Assembly: GCA_947085815.1 (NCBI GenBank)
Contig: CAMTXU010000039.1
Span: 1 to 40,499, forward strand
Length of the DNA stretch: 40,499 bases
DNA from: Fen-1258 sp947085815
GTDB taxonomy: Bacteria > Bacteroidota > Ignavibacteria > Ignavibacteriales > Melioribacteraceae
Direction of reading: 5' to 3'
The notes under the pieces are model-generated. The model saw only the letters and a list, made by a program, of their open reading frames with translations, searched no databases and was not told where the DNA came from. Made by a program: the position numbers and the translations under genes. Shown here piece by piece: positions 25,376 to 35,300 of the stretch. Each line of letters opens with the position of its first letter. Position 1 is the stretch's first letter.

Positions 25376-25915
25376 ATGAATGCCGAGGATAAAAAGAAAA
25401 TTGAAGAGACTTTTCGTAATTCAGTCTCTTCGGATGAGCTGTTCGATGCGTTTCAAGCGGCTATCAAATTTAATTTAAGCGATATAGACACATTTAAAAT
25501 CTTAATTGCCAATCCGGCTCTCTCACCAAGTGAAATTAAAATGTTTACGGAAAAACTTATAAAAGAAAAACCGCGAAACGCATTCGATCTTCTATTATGG
25601 ACAGGTAAAGTGTTTGAGAGCCATCCAAATTATTATAATCACATGGAAGATACCGTTCTAATTTATGAGCGCGCCATAAAGCATAATCCTCCGGCTCACG
25701 AGCCTTTAATAAAACTCTTGAATCTTTATAATCACGAAATAGACCTTCCGATTAACTCGAAAATATTAGAGATAATTGATGAATCCATTGCGGAGGTAAA
25801 TAAGAAAAGCGAGGTATTTTATTCGCTTGCCGAGCACTACAGAAAATGCGGAGATGCGGAGAAGAAAAAAAAATATTTTGCGCTGGCGGAAAAAGCGGTA
25901 AAGAGTGAAAACTAA
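25376..25915 (+). CDS. Uncharacterised helical-repeat (TPR-like) protein
   Basis: The 179-residue protein appears all alpha-helical, with paired amphipathic helices ending in EVFYSLAEHYRKCGDAEKKKKYFALAEKAVK, a unit that resembles a tetratricopeptide repeat. Earlier pairs (for example DLLLWTGKVFESHP, then TVLIYERAIKHNP) are more diverged. A scaffold or binding role is the natural guess. There is no signal peptide or membrane helix. It directly follows the PD-(D/E)XK-like gene and may form a pair with it. Confidence 0.6.
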   Translation: MNAEDKKKIEETFRNSVSSDELFDAFQAAIKFNLSDIDTFKILIANPALSPSEIKMFTEKLIKEKPRNAFDLLLWTGKVFESHPNYYNHMEDTVLIYERAIKHNPPAHEPLIKLLNLYNHEIDLPINSKILEIIDESIAEVNKKSEVFYSLAEHYRKCGDAEKKKKYFALAEKAVKSEN

Positions 25916-25963
25916 ACAAATACAAGATCGTAAGCTCAAAATTCAAAGCCCTAACTCAAAAAA

Positions 25964-26302
25964 ATGGAAGAGAAAAGAAAATATGATTTGGATGAAGGGA
26001 CACTGGACTTCTTAAAAAATGTGATTGTGTTTTTAAGATTGCTGCACAAGGATTTTGTAAATGTTGAATTAGGCAAGCAGCTTATTAGATCAGCTGGTTC
26101 AGTCGGAGCAAATTACCGAGAAGCTAATAAAGCTGTTAGTAAAAAAGATTTTGCCTATAGAATTTGTAGAAAGGAGGCTAAAGAATCTTCTTTTTGGTTA
26201 TCCTCTTATGGTTGTAGCGGCGAATTAGAAGAAAAAAGAAAAGCTCTTTTACAAGAGGCTTTGAACTTTCCAAAATATTTGGCTCAATGGTTAAGAAATT
26301 AG
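25964..26302 (+). CDS. Four-helix bundle protein (23S rRNA intervening-sequence family), apparently frameshifted
   Basis: The first 75 residues match the bvIVP/four-helix-bundle family strongly (YDLDEGTLDFLKNV, QLIRSAGSVGANYREAN, KEAKESSFWL). After that the match is broken: SSYGCSG lies where homologues have a helix, and from 26261 the best match moves to the next frame (ELSKIFGSMVKKLEENGF, ending at the TAA at 26319). Restoring one T in the run near 26261 would make a full-length protein. Two further small shifts seem to bracket SYGCSG, and two residues are lacking near YRICRKEA. Either the gene has decayed or the sequence has indel errors. The protein's function in the family is not known. 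Confidence 0.65.
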   Translation: MEEKRKYDLDEGTLDFLKNVIVFLRLLHKDFVNVELGKQLIRSAGSVGANYREANKAVSKKDFAYRICRKEAKESSFWLSSYGCSGELEEKRKALLQEALNFPKYLAQWLRN

Positions 26303-26354
26303 AGGAGAACGGTTTTTAATAATTGGATTTAGAAATTAGTGCTTTGAGTTTTTC

Positions 26355-29063
26355 TCAGTAGTAATAGCCGATTGTAAAGTAGAAAAAAGTTGGTCCCCAC
26401 GCTACGGCGTAGTCGGAAAGTTTATTGATGAAATAAAAACTCTTTCCAACGGAAAAATCTGCCGGTCCAACTGGTGTGTTGAATGATATTGTTGCGCCAA
26501 TTCCGTGCCTTAAGTCTTTGAATCGTATTTGTTCTCTCTCTTCCCAAATTGAACCGAGATCGTAACGAGTTTTAATGTATGTATCGAAAAAAAGCTGAAC
26601 CGGAAGCTTGTACCGGTATTCAAGCGATGTAAGCAATATTTGTCTTCCGCGAAATTCGTTTTCTCTTAATCCGAAAAAGAAATTTTGTCCTCCGAAAGAA
26701 AATTGCTGGCTGAGCGGAATCGTTCTATCTCCGATTCCAACTATAGCTCTTATGCTAAGCGTATTGATGCTTCTGTAAGTTATAATGTTTTTATAATCGA
26801 GATAAAATTTTGTGTAACCGATATCACCGCCAAGAGCAGTCTGTGCTGTTTCGTAAAAACCCTTTACCAAAAATCCGACGGTGGGATATGGATATTCATT
26901 CTGTGAATCTATAGAGAGAGAAAAGCGCAGACTCGAAATGTCTTTCTTATAAACCGGGCCAAAGTAGTCAAACTTATTTTTTATTTCGTCGCGCTGATAT
27001 CGCGCTTCAATTAGAAAATTGCCAAACTTTTCAACTTGAGCGCCTACTCCAAATGAACCGCCATAAAATATTTGTCTATACTCGCCTGTTTTGCTTCTTG
27101 AAAATCTATTTGCCGATCGGACTGTATTGTCTCGGTAGACGCTCACATCGTTGAATTCATGAAAAACGCGAATCTTATAAGTATAGTAAGAATCGAAAAC
27201 ACGGTTTGCTCTCTGTTCAATACTAAGCGAGCGGTTTCTGGTTCCGCCCGATAAAATCGCCCCGAGTTCAGTTCCGGTGCCGTTAAAATTCTCGTCGCGA
27301 ATGTCCATAGAGAACTGAGTAAAATTTTCGTTGTCAACTCTCATTCCCAGGCGGATAACGCTTGAAATTTTTTCTTTAATTTTTAGTTGTAATTCGTTTT
27401 CTCCTAATAACGGTTTAATCGTCAAATCTATCTGATCAAACAAATTTGTACTGCGAAGATTGGTTAATCCTTTTTCGGCAAGATTATACTTAAACATGTC
27501 TCCCGCTTTCAGAGGAATCTCTCTTGTAATGATTCCCCTTTTTGTTTTGGTGTTTCCCTCAATAACAATTTTTGAAATTAAACCTTCGCTAAGTTTAATT
27601 AGAAGGGTGTTCGTTTTATCGTCGAAAGAGATCTTTTCTATGCGTGCAAGAGAAGAGCCGGCTCGTTTATACATTCTCAGAATATCGAGTGCAACGCCTA
27701 AAGTTTTTTTTGGATTGAACGGCTTATTCAACAGCGCGGAAGTTAAGCCGAGCAATTTAACCATGTTTGTATCCGACGCGGATTCAATATTAATGTTAGC
27801 GACCATAGGGTTGGTAATTTCGTGTATAGTAATGAATGATTTTTCATCACGCTCTTCCAGATAAAGAGATAGATCCTGCCACGCCCCGCCGTTAAAGATA
27901 TAATAAAGATGGTAAAGCAGTGCACTGCTCGAAATCATCTCTTTATTGCCAACGGAATTAAAAAGATTTTTCTCTAATTCGCTTGGCTTTTCGGTCAATG
28001 ATAAATTTCTATAAAAATTTTCATTGGTTGACAAATTACTTTTGAATTTTCTATTGAATGCTGTAAGAATATTTTCTACCACTAGCTTTGCCGATTCATA
28101 ACCCGCTTTAACAACCTCTGATAGATTTGAGAAGTCCGAATTACTTCTATTTGCCAAATCCGGTATAATAATAAAGTCGGCGTCTTCTAGTTGTTTATCA
28201 TTTAATATTTTCATCGGAATACTTACTAGCTGGTCGGCAATAGTCCATGGAGTATTCAAATCTTCCTCCGAACGAAGCGGACTTGATGCATTTACAGCAA
28301 TAATAAGATCGGCGCCGAGCGCACGAGTTTCTTTAACCGGTACATTCGCAACCAAACCGCCATCAACTAAATATAAAGAATCTTTTTTTACGGGAGGGAG
28401 AAGCAGTGTAACGCTCGAACTTGCACGCATCGCTAAACCGAGCGGACCCTTATCAAGTAATATTTTTTCACCTGAAATTAGATCCGTACTAACTGCGCGG
28501 TATTTGTAGAAAAATTTATCGTAGTTGTCATCGGCAAGCACCGGCGCGTTAATAGCAAGAAGATTTAAATGGTTTGCGGCACGCTGACCGGAACTGATTG
28601 ATGTCGGGATGATCGGGTTTAATCCGTCCATTCTTAATGATATAATCGCACGGTCTTCTGTAATTTTCTGATCAATAAATAAATCATTACGGGTTGATTG
28701 ATGTGGAGAGAAAAATTCATTCCACGCAGTGTTCTGCAAAACAGAATCGAGTTCGTCAATAGAATACCCGGCTGAATAAAGCCCTCCTACAATACTTCCC
28801 ATGCTTGTGCCGACAATAATTTCTATTGGAATATTTTTTTCTTCCAAAGCTCGCAGAACGCCAAGCTCGGAAATTGAACGAGCTCCACCTCCGCTTAGGG
28901 CGAGACCGATTTTAGGAATTTGCTTGTGAACTTTTTCAACTAAACCGAACGGGAGAGTCTTTTCAACAAGATCTAATTTAAGTGTGTTTTTATTTTGGGC
29001 GTAAAGATTTAAAACCAAAAACAGAGACAGAAAAAACACTTTTATAGTTAACGACCGCTTCAT
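26355..29063 (-). CDS. Patatin-like phospholipase with POTRA and outer-membrane barrel (type Vd-like)
   Basis: The 902-residue protein combines a signal peptide (MKRSLTIKVF start, ending in YAQ), a patatin domain at about 50-330, a linker, and a C-terminal POTRA/Omp85-like barrel. The oxyanion loop SGGGAR lies at about 57-62, the nucleophile Ser87 in GTSMG, and the Asp of DGG near 232, so all catalytic elements are present. The last 300 residues show barrel strands such as SIEQRANRVF and the Omp85-like FSFGGQNFFFGLRENEFRG, and it ends in FFYFTIGYYY. This is the layout of type Vd autotransporters such as PlpD, but with a longer stretch between patatin and POTRA. It would act on phospholipids at the cell surface or in the periplasm. 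It lies downstream of yidC on the same strand. Confidence 0.85.
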   Translation of the reverse strand: MKRSLTIKVFFLSLFLVLNLYAQNKNTLKLDLVEKTLPFGLVEKVHKQIPKIGLALSGGGARSISELGVLRALEEKNIPIEIIVGTSMGSIVGGLYSAGYSIDELDSVLQNTAWNEFFSPHQSTRNDLFIDQKITEDRAIISLRMDGLNPIIPTSISSGQRAANHLNLLAINAPVLADDNYDKFFYKYRAVSTDLISGEKILLDKGPLGLAMRASSSVTLLLPPVKKDSLYLVDGGLVANVPVKETRALGADLIIAVNASSPLRSEEDLNTPWTIADQLVSIPMKILNDKQLEDADFIIIPDLANRSNSDFSNLSEVVKAGYESAKLVVENILTAFNRKFKSNLSTNENFYRNLSLTEKPSELEKNLFNSVGNKEMISSSALLYHLYYIFNGGAWQDLSLYLEERDEKSFITIHEITNPMVANINIESASDTNMVKLLGLTSALLNKPFNPKKTLGVALDILRMYKRAGSSLARIEKISFDDKTNTLLIKLSEGLISKIVIEGNTKTKRGIITREIPLKAGDMFKYNLAEKGLTNLRSTNLFDQIDLTIKPLLGENELQLKIKEKISSVIRLGMRVDNENFTQFSMDIRDENFNGTGTELGAILSGGTRNRSLSIEQRANRVFDSYYTYKIRVFHEFNDVSVYRDNTVRSANRFSRSKTGEYRQIFYGGSFGVGAQVEKFGNFLIEARYQRDEIKNKFDYFGPVYKKDISSLRFSLSIDSQNEYPYPTVGFLVKGFYETAQTALGGDIGYTKFYLDYKNIITYRSINTLSIRAIVGIGDRTIPLSQQFSFGGQNFFFGLRENEFRGRQILLTSLEYRYKLPVQLFFDTYIKTRYDLGSIWEEREQIRFKDLRHGIGATISFNTPVGPADFSVGKSFYFINKLSDYAVAWGPTFFYFTIGYYY

Positions 29064-29142
29064 TAAATAATCATTCCATCTCTATTTCAAGTAACAGATG
29101 CTGAAGTTATAATTCTTCATGTAAATACATTAACTAAAAAAT

Positions 29143-30990
29143 TTATTTTTTATTTGCAGCTTTTTTCTGAGCATGGGCTTGTTTTTCCGCCGCCTCCATC
29201 ATTCTGCTCATGAAACCTTTTTTCTTATTTGGATTTGCCACGGGAACCAGTTCAACGCCGTCGTGCTTATGATTAATGTAGTATTGCTGTCCTATTGAAA
29301 GCAGGTTGAACATGAAATAGTAAAGATTCAATCCTGCCGGAAAACTCATAAAGAGTACGGTCATCATTATAGGCATTACATAAATCATTGCTTTCTGCGA
29401 AGGATCTTTGATGCTCATTTTCTGCTGGATAAACATTGTTATTCCCATCAGAAGGGCAAGACCGCTTATGATATCAACATTGAACAGCGGGATTTTGAAA
29501 GGAAGACGGTAAATAATATCCGGCGAAGAGAGGTTCGTCATCCACAAAATAAAGGGCTGTTGACGTAGTTCAATTATTACATTGAACAAACTCCATAATG
29601 CAATTAGAATAGGCATCTGTAAAAGCATTGGTAAGCAGCCACCCATTGGGTTGATGCCATAAGTTGAATAGAGCTTCATCGTTTCTTGTTGTACTTTTTG
29701 CTGATTGTCTTTGTGTTTCTCTTTTAGCTCGGTAATCTTCGGCTGAAGCATCTGCATCTTCTTCATAGAATTCATGCTTTGCCGCGTAAGGGGATGAAGA
29801 GCAAATTTTATTATGATCGAAAAAAGAATGATGACTAAACCAAAATTCGAGATAAAGCTATTAAGAAATTTGAATAAAGGCAGAAGTATATATTCGGAAA
29901 TTGGTCTGATGACAAATTTTAACCCGAAGAAACTCCCGAACTCAAAAACTGTTTGAAAATTTTTCCCATAAGATTTCAGTACAGAGTAATCAATCGGACC
30001 TAAATAAAGCGTAAAAGAATCCTTTTGATATTTCTGATTTTTAAATGGAATTTTTAAGCTGGCGCTGTATATTTCTCTTGTTTCTAAATTATTTGCAATA
30101 TGGGTTCCCTCAAAATACGCTCCCCCTTCATTGCTTGGTGCGTTGGGCGCAAGAATTAATGCAAAGTATTTGTTACGCGTTGCAACCCAATCCACCGTAC
30201 CATTAATATCCTTCTCTACTTTTTCGCCAGCATGGGTAGCGTCTATCATAACCTGTTCATCGCCGGAGAATGCACTGGCATTTGAATGGGTGGCTTCGTC
30301 AACAGAATTTTCCTCAAGAAAATTTAATCCGTTCGACCATTCTACATCATATCTATAGCTGCTAATTACATCATCCATCTTCTCAAGTTCAACATCAATT
30401 TTTGAAGCATAATTATTGCCGTAAAAAAGAAAATTCTTTTTTATTGCTTTACCGTCATCTGTCTTGAATGTATAATTAAGCGCAAGAGAATCTTTGCCGC
30501 TTATTTTGTAAAAATAATTATTCGCGTTTGAGACAAAATCAATTGAGGAGGTATTAACACGCTTTCCGTCTTTTGTTACGAAGATGATGTTAAAGTCGCC
30601 GCCATCCTTAGTTGTGTTGACAAGCTGAACGTGCTGATTGTAAAAATTTGTGTCTTTGACGTCATTGTGGTACCATGTCTTATATCTTTTTAAGAAATAT
30701 CTACGAATTTTTGCACCGCGGCTTGTAAGCTCTATCTTTGCAAGATCTGTCTCGATTGTTATAATCTTTTCCTCGAGAGATTTTGGGCTAAAGGCAGTTA
30801 CTTCCTCCTTGGACTCAACTTCTTCTTTTGCTTTTTCTACTAGTTTACTGGCAATGGAATCTTTTGGTACAACGGAAGTCGTATCAACGTTCTTTTTTTG
30901 AGGAGGCTGCGGCGCGGGTGAATTAAAATAGAGCCACGTTACTAAAATTACTCCGATGAGTATAAATGCTATAGAAGTATTCTTGTCCAT
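29143..30990 (-). CDS. yidC: Membrane protein insertase YidC
   Basis: YidC inserts and folds inner-membrane proteins, alone or with SecYEG. The N-terminal helix SIAFILIGVILVTWLYF is followed by a large periplasmic domain (about 50-370). The conserved C-terminal insertase domain follows (about 375-590), with five helices and typical segments such as YGINPMGGCLPMLLQMPIL and FPAGLNLYYFMFNLLS. A basic tail may bind ribosomes. At 615 residues it is a normal Gram-negative-type YidC. The order rpmH-rnpA-yidD-yidC is the widely conserved set, with a 78-bp gap between yidD and yidC here. Confidence 0.95.
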   Translation of the reverse strand: MDKNTSIAFILIGVILVTWLYFNSPAPQPPQKKNVDTTSVVPKDSIASKLVEKAKEEVESKEEVTAFSPKSLEEKIITIETDLAKIELTSRGAKIRRYFLKRYKTWYHNDVKDTNFYNQHVQLVNTTKDGGDFNIIFVTKDGKRVNTSSIDFVSNANNYFYKISGKDSLALNYTFKTDDGKAIKKNFLFYGNNYASKIDVELEKMDDVISSYRYDVEWSNGLNFLEENSVDEATHSNASAFSGDEQVMIDATHAGEKVEKDINGTVDWVATRNKYFALILAPNAPSNEGGAYFEGTHIANNLETREIYSASLKIPFKNQKYQKDSFTLYLGPIDYSVLKSYGKNFQTVFEFGSFFGLKFVIRPISEYILLPLFKFLNSFISNFGLVIILFSIIIKFALHPLTRQSMNSMKKMQMLQPKITELKEKHKDNQQKVQQETMKLYSTYGINPMGGCLPMLLQMPILIALWSLFNVIIELRQQPFILWMTNLSSPDIIYRLPFKIPLFNVDIISGLALLMGITMFIQQKMSIKDPSQKAMIYVMPIMMTVLFMSFPAGLNLYYFMFNLLSIGQQYYINHKHDGVELVPVANPNKKKGFMSRMMEAAEKQAHAQKKAANKK

Positions 30991-31068
30991 TCAGTTTCCT
31001 GTTAGATTGTCGCCGCGAGTGGCGCGACGAGTTCATTTTTAAATTGTCAAAGATTTAGGGCATTAAAA

Positions 31069-31278
31069 TTATTCAACAGGGTCAAAACCACCTTTGTTGA
31101 ACGGATTACATCTTAAAATTCGCCAGACCGCTTTTCGGCTTCCGATTAATGCGCCGTGCTTAGTAATAGCTTGAACCGCATACTCAGAGCACGTTGGATA
31201 GAAGCGGCACGAGGGAGGAAAGAGCGGCGAAATTAATTTTTGATAAAGCCGGATAAGATTTACCATAAAAAAGCGCAT
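31069..31278 (-). CDS. yidD: Membrane protein insertion efficiency factor YidD
   Basis: The small 69-residue protein has the family's compact core: YQKLISPLFPPSCRFYPTCS, then EYAVQAITKHGALIGS, then WRILRCNPFNKGGFDPV. It is membrane-associated via an amphipathic helix and helps YidC-dependent insertion. The start lies two bases after the rnpA stop region, so it is translated in tight coupling with that gene. Confidence 0.95.
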   Translation of the reverse strand: MRFFMVNLIRLYQKLISPLFPPSCRFYPTCSEYAVQAITKHGALIGSRKAVWRILRCNPFNKGGFDPVE

Positions 31279-31279
31279 C

Positions 31280-31678
31280 TCAAAGTTTCGCCTTAATTTG
31301 ATCCATCAAATCAATAATCTCCGGCATCACTTCGTTCAAAAAAATTTTTCTGCGGTTATTTTGATTAACCATATTTGGGGAAAACACAATTAACAGAGTT
31401 ACTCTTTTCAATTCAACCAACTCTTTGAGTTCTGTTTTATTCTGCCGGAAGGATTCACGAAACAACCGCTTAACTCTGTTTCTCCAAACAGCATTGCCGC
31501 TCTTTCTTGAAACAGCAAAAGCTGCTTTAATTCCACTCGCCTCAGGTTCTCTTCGAATGAAAAAAACAGCTTTGAATTTTTGTGAAGAAGAAAATAAAAT
31601 TTCTCCGGCTGAATAAACTAAATCGAATTCGTTTTTACTTTTGATTCTCTCTTTTGCAGAAAGACCAAACTGTTTCAA
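31280..31678 (-). CDS. rnpA: Ribonuclease P protein component
   Basis: This is the protein subunit of RNase P, which matures tRNA 5' ends. The 132-residue protein has LSAKERIKSKNEFDLVYSAG at the start, AFAVSRKSGNAVWRNRVKRL (the conserved RNR-type RNA-binding motif) and the RESFR helix. The start is a TTG (31678) whose first base lies directly next to the rpmH stop (TAATTG). Because no in-frame ATG lies closer to the conserved start, TTG is the best choice. The gene is the second in the rpmH-rnpA-yidD-yidC set. Confidence 0.92.
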   Translation of the reverse strand: MKQFGLSAKERIKSKNEFDLVYSAGEILFSSSQKFKAVFFIRREPEASGIKAAFAVSRKSGNAVWRNRVKRLFRESFRQNKTELKELVELKRVTLLIVFSPNMVNQNNRRKIFLNEVMPEIIDLMDQIKAKL

Positions 31679-31825
31679 TTATGCTTCGTCGCTTACGGTT
31701 AATTTTTTTCTGCCTCTTGCTCTTCTGCGCGCAAGAACTTTACGTCCGTTTGCTGTCGACATTCTTTCGCGGAAGCCGTGTTTATTTTTTCTCTTTGTTC
31801 TACTTGGTTGAAAAGTACGCTTCAT
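31679..31825 (-). CDS. rpmH: 50S ribosomal protein L34
   Basis: This 48-residue protein is too short for many ORF screens. The sequence is the unmistakable L34: MKRTFQPSRTKRKNKHGFRE, then RMSTANGRKVLARRRARGR and KKLTVSDEA. It is almost entirely basic, as needed for its place in the large ribosomal subunit. The stop is directly followed by the TTG start of rnpA. A gene-free stretch of about 530 bp lies upstream (31826-32355), where many bacteria have dnaA. No dnaA is visible here. Confidence 0.97.
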   Translation of the reverse strand: MKRTFQPSRTKRKNKHGFRERMSTANGRKVLARRRARGRKKLTVSDEA

Positions 31826-32303
31826 TTTTATAACCTAATACATTTGAAAGTGGCGCAAAATTACGCAAATAATAGATAATTACCAAAAGTGGAGTGAATA
31901 TTTGAGTAGTTACAGGGGAAACCATTATTGCCTCTTTTTTTGCATAATTCATTTTTTTGACCGCACCGATCTCAAGATAATCAGTTTTATTCATTTTGAT
32001 GAGCTAATTTTGAAAAGAGGGACAAAATTTGATCGTAGTTTCTTAATAATTATTTTTAAAAACAACAGGGCGGCATCCCGATGAATAGACCAGCCGAGTA
32101 CCATTCACCAAAATAACCGCCGCCATCGAGAAAGACTTTTACTTTCTATAAATAAGTGGGTGCTTATTTGTTATATATATTACAATCGGAGTGCCAGCAA
32201 AATGAGTCATTATTGGTCGAAAATACGGTGTTCCGTGTTCATGGGTGTTTCACTTTGGGTTGGTTTATTAAAAAGATTCATCAATAATTGTCACCTTCAA
32301 AAA
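31826..32303. other. Gene-free region upstream of rpmH
   Basis: I see no protein-like frame here. I searched by eye for DnaA boxes (TTATNCACA) because rpmH is often next to the replication origin, and found none. AT-rich runs are present (for example 32030-32065). The rpmH promoter must lie in its part nearest 31826, but I cannot place it. Confidence 0.5.
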
Positions 32304-32332
32304 GAAAAATCCCGCCGTAGCGGGATTTTTCC
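32304..32332 (-). terminator. Rho-independent terminator after the large T9SS-sorted protein
   Basis: ATCCCGC and GCGGGAT form a perfect 7-bp GC-rich stem with a CGTA-type loop, with an A-run on one side and a T-run on the other. On the minus strand the stem lies 24 bp after the stop codon of the 32356-36444 gene and is followed by TTTTTCTTTTT. Confidence 0.9.
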
Positions 32333-32355
32333 GACTTACTTTATTTAAGGCACCC

Positions 32356-35300
32356 TTACTTCATTAATATCATTTTCTTGCTAATGTTAACGTTATTGCC
32401 GCTTAATTTGTAGATGTACATTCCGCTGGCGAGTCTGCTTGCATCAAAGTTAACTTTGTGCAGACCGCTTGCTAACTGATTATTAATTAAGTTGGCAACT
32501 TCTTCGCCAAGTACGTTATAAACTTTCAGAGAATACATTCCGGCTTCAGGAACTACGAACTGAATTGTTGTTGATGGATTGAATGGGTTCGGATAGTTCT
32601 GGGCAAGTTTGTATTCATTTGGTAGAGTGCTGTTATCTTCAACATCAGTTGTACTATTGTTGCCGGAGATCATAAATACTTTACCTTCTTTTGTTCCAAC
32701 ATAAACATCGCTGGAGTTTGGATTAACCATCATCGCACTTACTCCAAATCCTCCCATACCAAGTGATGACCATGTTGTGCCGTTATCTGAAGAAACATAA
32801 ACACCATTTGTTAAAGAGCTAACATAAATCTTTCCGGTCAAGTCCACAGAGATTGAGTATACAAATGTTATGTCGAGTGATGTTTTGGTAAAACTCATTC
32901 CGCCGTCAAGTGATCTGTAAAGACCGTCGCCATAAGTTCCAGAGAAAATTGCGTTCGATGTTGAAGCAAGAGACCATATTACACTGTGTCCGCATGAAAT
33001 CTTTGTCCAGTTCTGACCGTCTGTGCATTTGAATATTCCGCCGCCCGCTGTTCCGGCAAATACATTACCGTTGCTTGTTATCGTTAGAGACTGAACAGCT
33101 AAGAATCCGCCAAGTCCGTTGTTGATTTCTGTCCATGTTGTTCCACCGTTGGTTGATTTGAAGATACCAAATCCCCATGTGGCTGCATATATTGTTCCGT
33201 TATAAGATGCAATTGAATGTACGTCTTTACCTGATAGACTTGTTAATTCCCATGTAGAACCGTTGTATTTGTAAACGCCCTGCTCTGTTGCCGCGAATAT
33301 GATTCCGCCGCTGATGTTGAGTGACCAGATGAAAGATACGTTCATGTTTGTGTTGATTCTAACCCAATTCTTTCCGGCATCGGTTGATTTGTAGATTCTT
33401 CCGCCCCATGTTCCGGCGTAGATTGAACTACCGCTGTAGGCTAAGGTGTATACAATTTCACCTTGTCCAAAGGAACTTACATTAGTCCATGTTCCACCGG
33501 TATTTCCGCCAGTAGTTGTTCCGTTGATTGTAACTGTAGCGCTAGAAGAGTTATTGCTTGGATTAGGATCTACTATTGAGCTGCCGGAAATTACTGCAGT
33601 GTTTGTGATCTTTTTATTTAACGGAATTTGACCGCCGAATAAAGCTAAATTAAATTGACCCATTCCTGTGAGTGATTTACAAATCATCTGACCATTGATA
33701 ACTCCACTGGCAAAATTAACCGCTGCGAATGGTGCAAGTACGGATCCTCTTATGTCAATTCCTTGAACTGTTATGGATGTTGCTTGATAGAAATTAAAGA
33801 GAACATTATTAATTGCTGTTCCGTTTACAACTAAACCGCCGGTCCATGTTAACGTTGTTCCTCCAATATTTACCAGAACAACAGATCCGTTAGGAACATT
33901 GATGCTAACATTGTTTGCAGATGATAAATTAGCTCCGGTCACTGTGAATACATTTAAGAAAGGATCGGAACCGGTTAATGTTAATCCCCCGTATTGGAAT
34001 GTTGTTGTTCCGTTAACCGTTGATGTTGAAAGTGTAGTTGATAAATTTTCAAGATATACTTTTGCCGAAGCAAAGTTAATTGGACTGTCTTTGCGCAATG
34101 TTCCACCGGTAATGCTTACGTTCGATTGTGGCAGATTTGAAGAGTAACCGTAAACTACATTTCCTCCGTAAATTGCACCGCTGATAAAGTTAAGGCTGTT
34201 GCCGACTATTAACACATCACCGCTATTAGCAGGCAGCAGATCGCCAATGCTATAGTTAGCGAATGTTGCATTGCGTCCAACCGCAGCTTTACCTTGTGTA
34301 TCGGAGGATGGTTGATTTGCATCTTCAATTACAAATAAGTTGTAATCTTTTGCTACTCCAAGATCGAATGCGGAGTTATTAACCTGACCGCAGTCAACTT
34401 TAACTCTTATTGTTAATGTTGCGAATGTATTGTTCGCAAGAGTTCCTATGGTCCAAATTCCGGTTGTAGAATTATATGAACCTTGTGAAGCTGTATTTGA
34501 AACATAGTTCAAACCGCTTGGTAATAAATCGGTTACTTGAATTCCGTTTGCTGTGTTCGGTCCAAGGTTAGTAGCTTTGATTGTGAATGTAACGTAATCA
34601 TCGCATTGTGGATTTGGATTGTCAACTGATTTTTCAATTTTAACATCGGCTTTATCTTGGCATATAACCGATACCGTCCAGATACTCTCGTCAACTACAG
34701 TATCATGAGATTGACCGCCGACCGGATTATCTATCGGATGGCCCTCTGCGCGAACTGTGTTAACTAATTGTCCGCAGTCCTGATCACTTGTCAAATAGTT
34801 CATTGTAAATGTTGTTGACTGACGAGGATCAAGAATATCAATATGTTTAATTAAATGGTTTCCGGTTTTGTTCAACATTGCATCGAAAATATCTATTCCG
34901 CCGTGCAACTGAATATCACCGCAGTTCTCAACTAAAAATGAATATGTAATAGTCTCGCCATTGTTGTACGATTGTTTGCTGGTAGTTTTAGTAATATTTA
35001 CACAAGTTTTATAGTAACCGAAATCAACCGTAACATTATCACCACAGCTCAAAGATACCGTTACAGTTTCATTTTTGTTTGCATCACTGTCCTTCGAATC
35101 GTCACTTCCTCTATCTTTTGGCGAGGAATACCATTTTGTTTGTTGTGTATTGAATAATGCGCCTCCAGTTGAATAATTGGAAGCCGCAACTCTTACTCCA
35201 TATGTTCCGTTGGATAAGTTCGTAAATTCATAATAACCGTTTACATCAGTTGTTTTTGTTGATGTGCTTGAGCCTTGAATAAGTTCAACGACCACACCAG

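Noticed and set aside
31800..31994. A 64-residue minus-strand frame upstream of rpmH
   Set aside because: It overlaps the start of rpmH in another frame, and its sequence resembles no protein family I know.
31826..32355. Replication origin next to rpmH
   Set aside because: No DnaA boxes (TTATNCACA or its complement) and no dnaA gene are visible; AT-rich runs alone are not enough.
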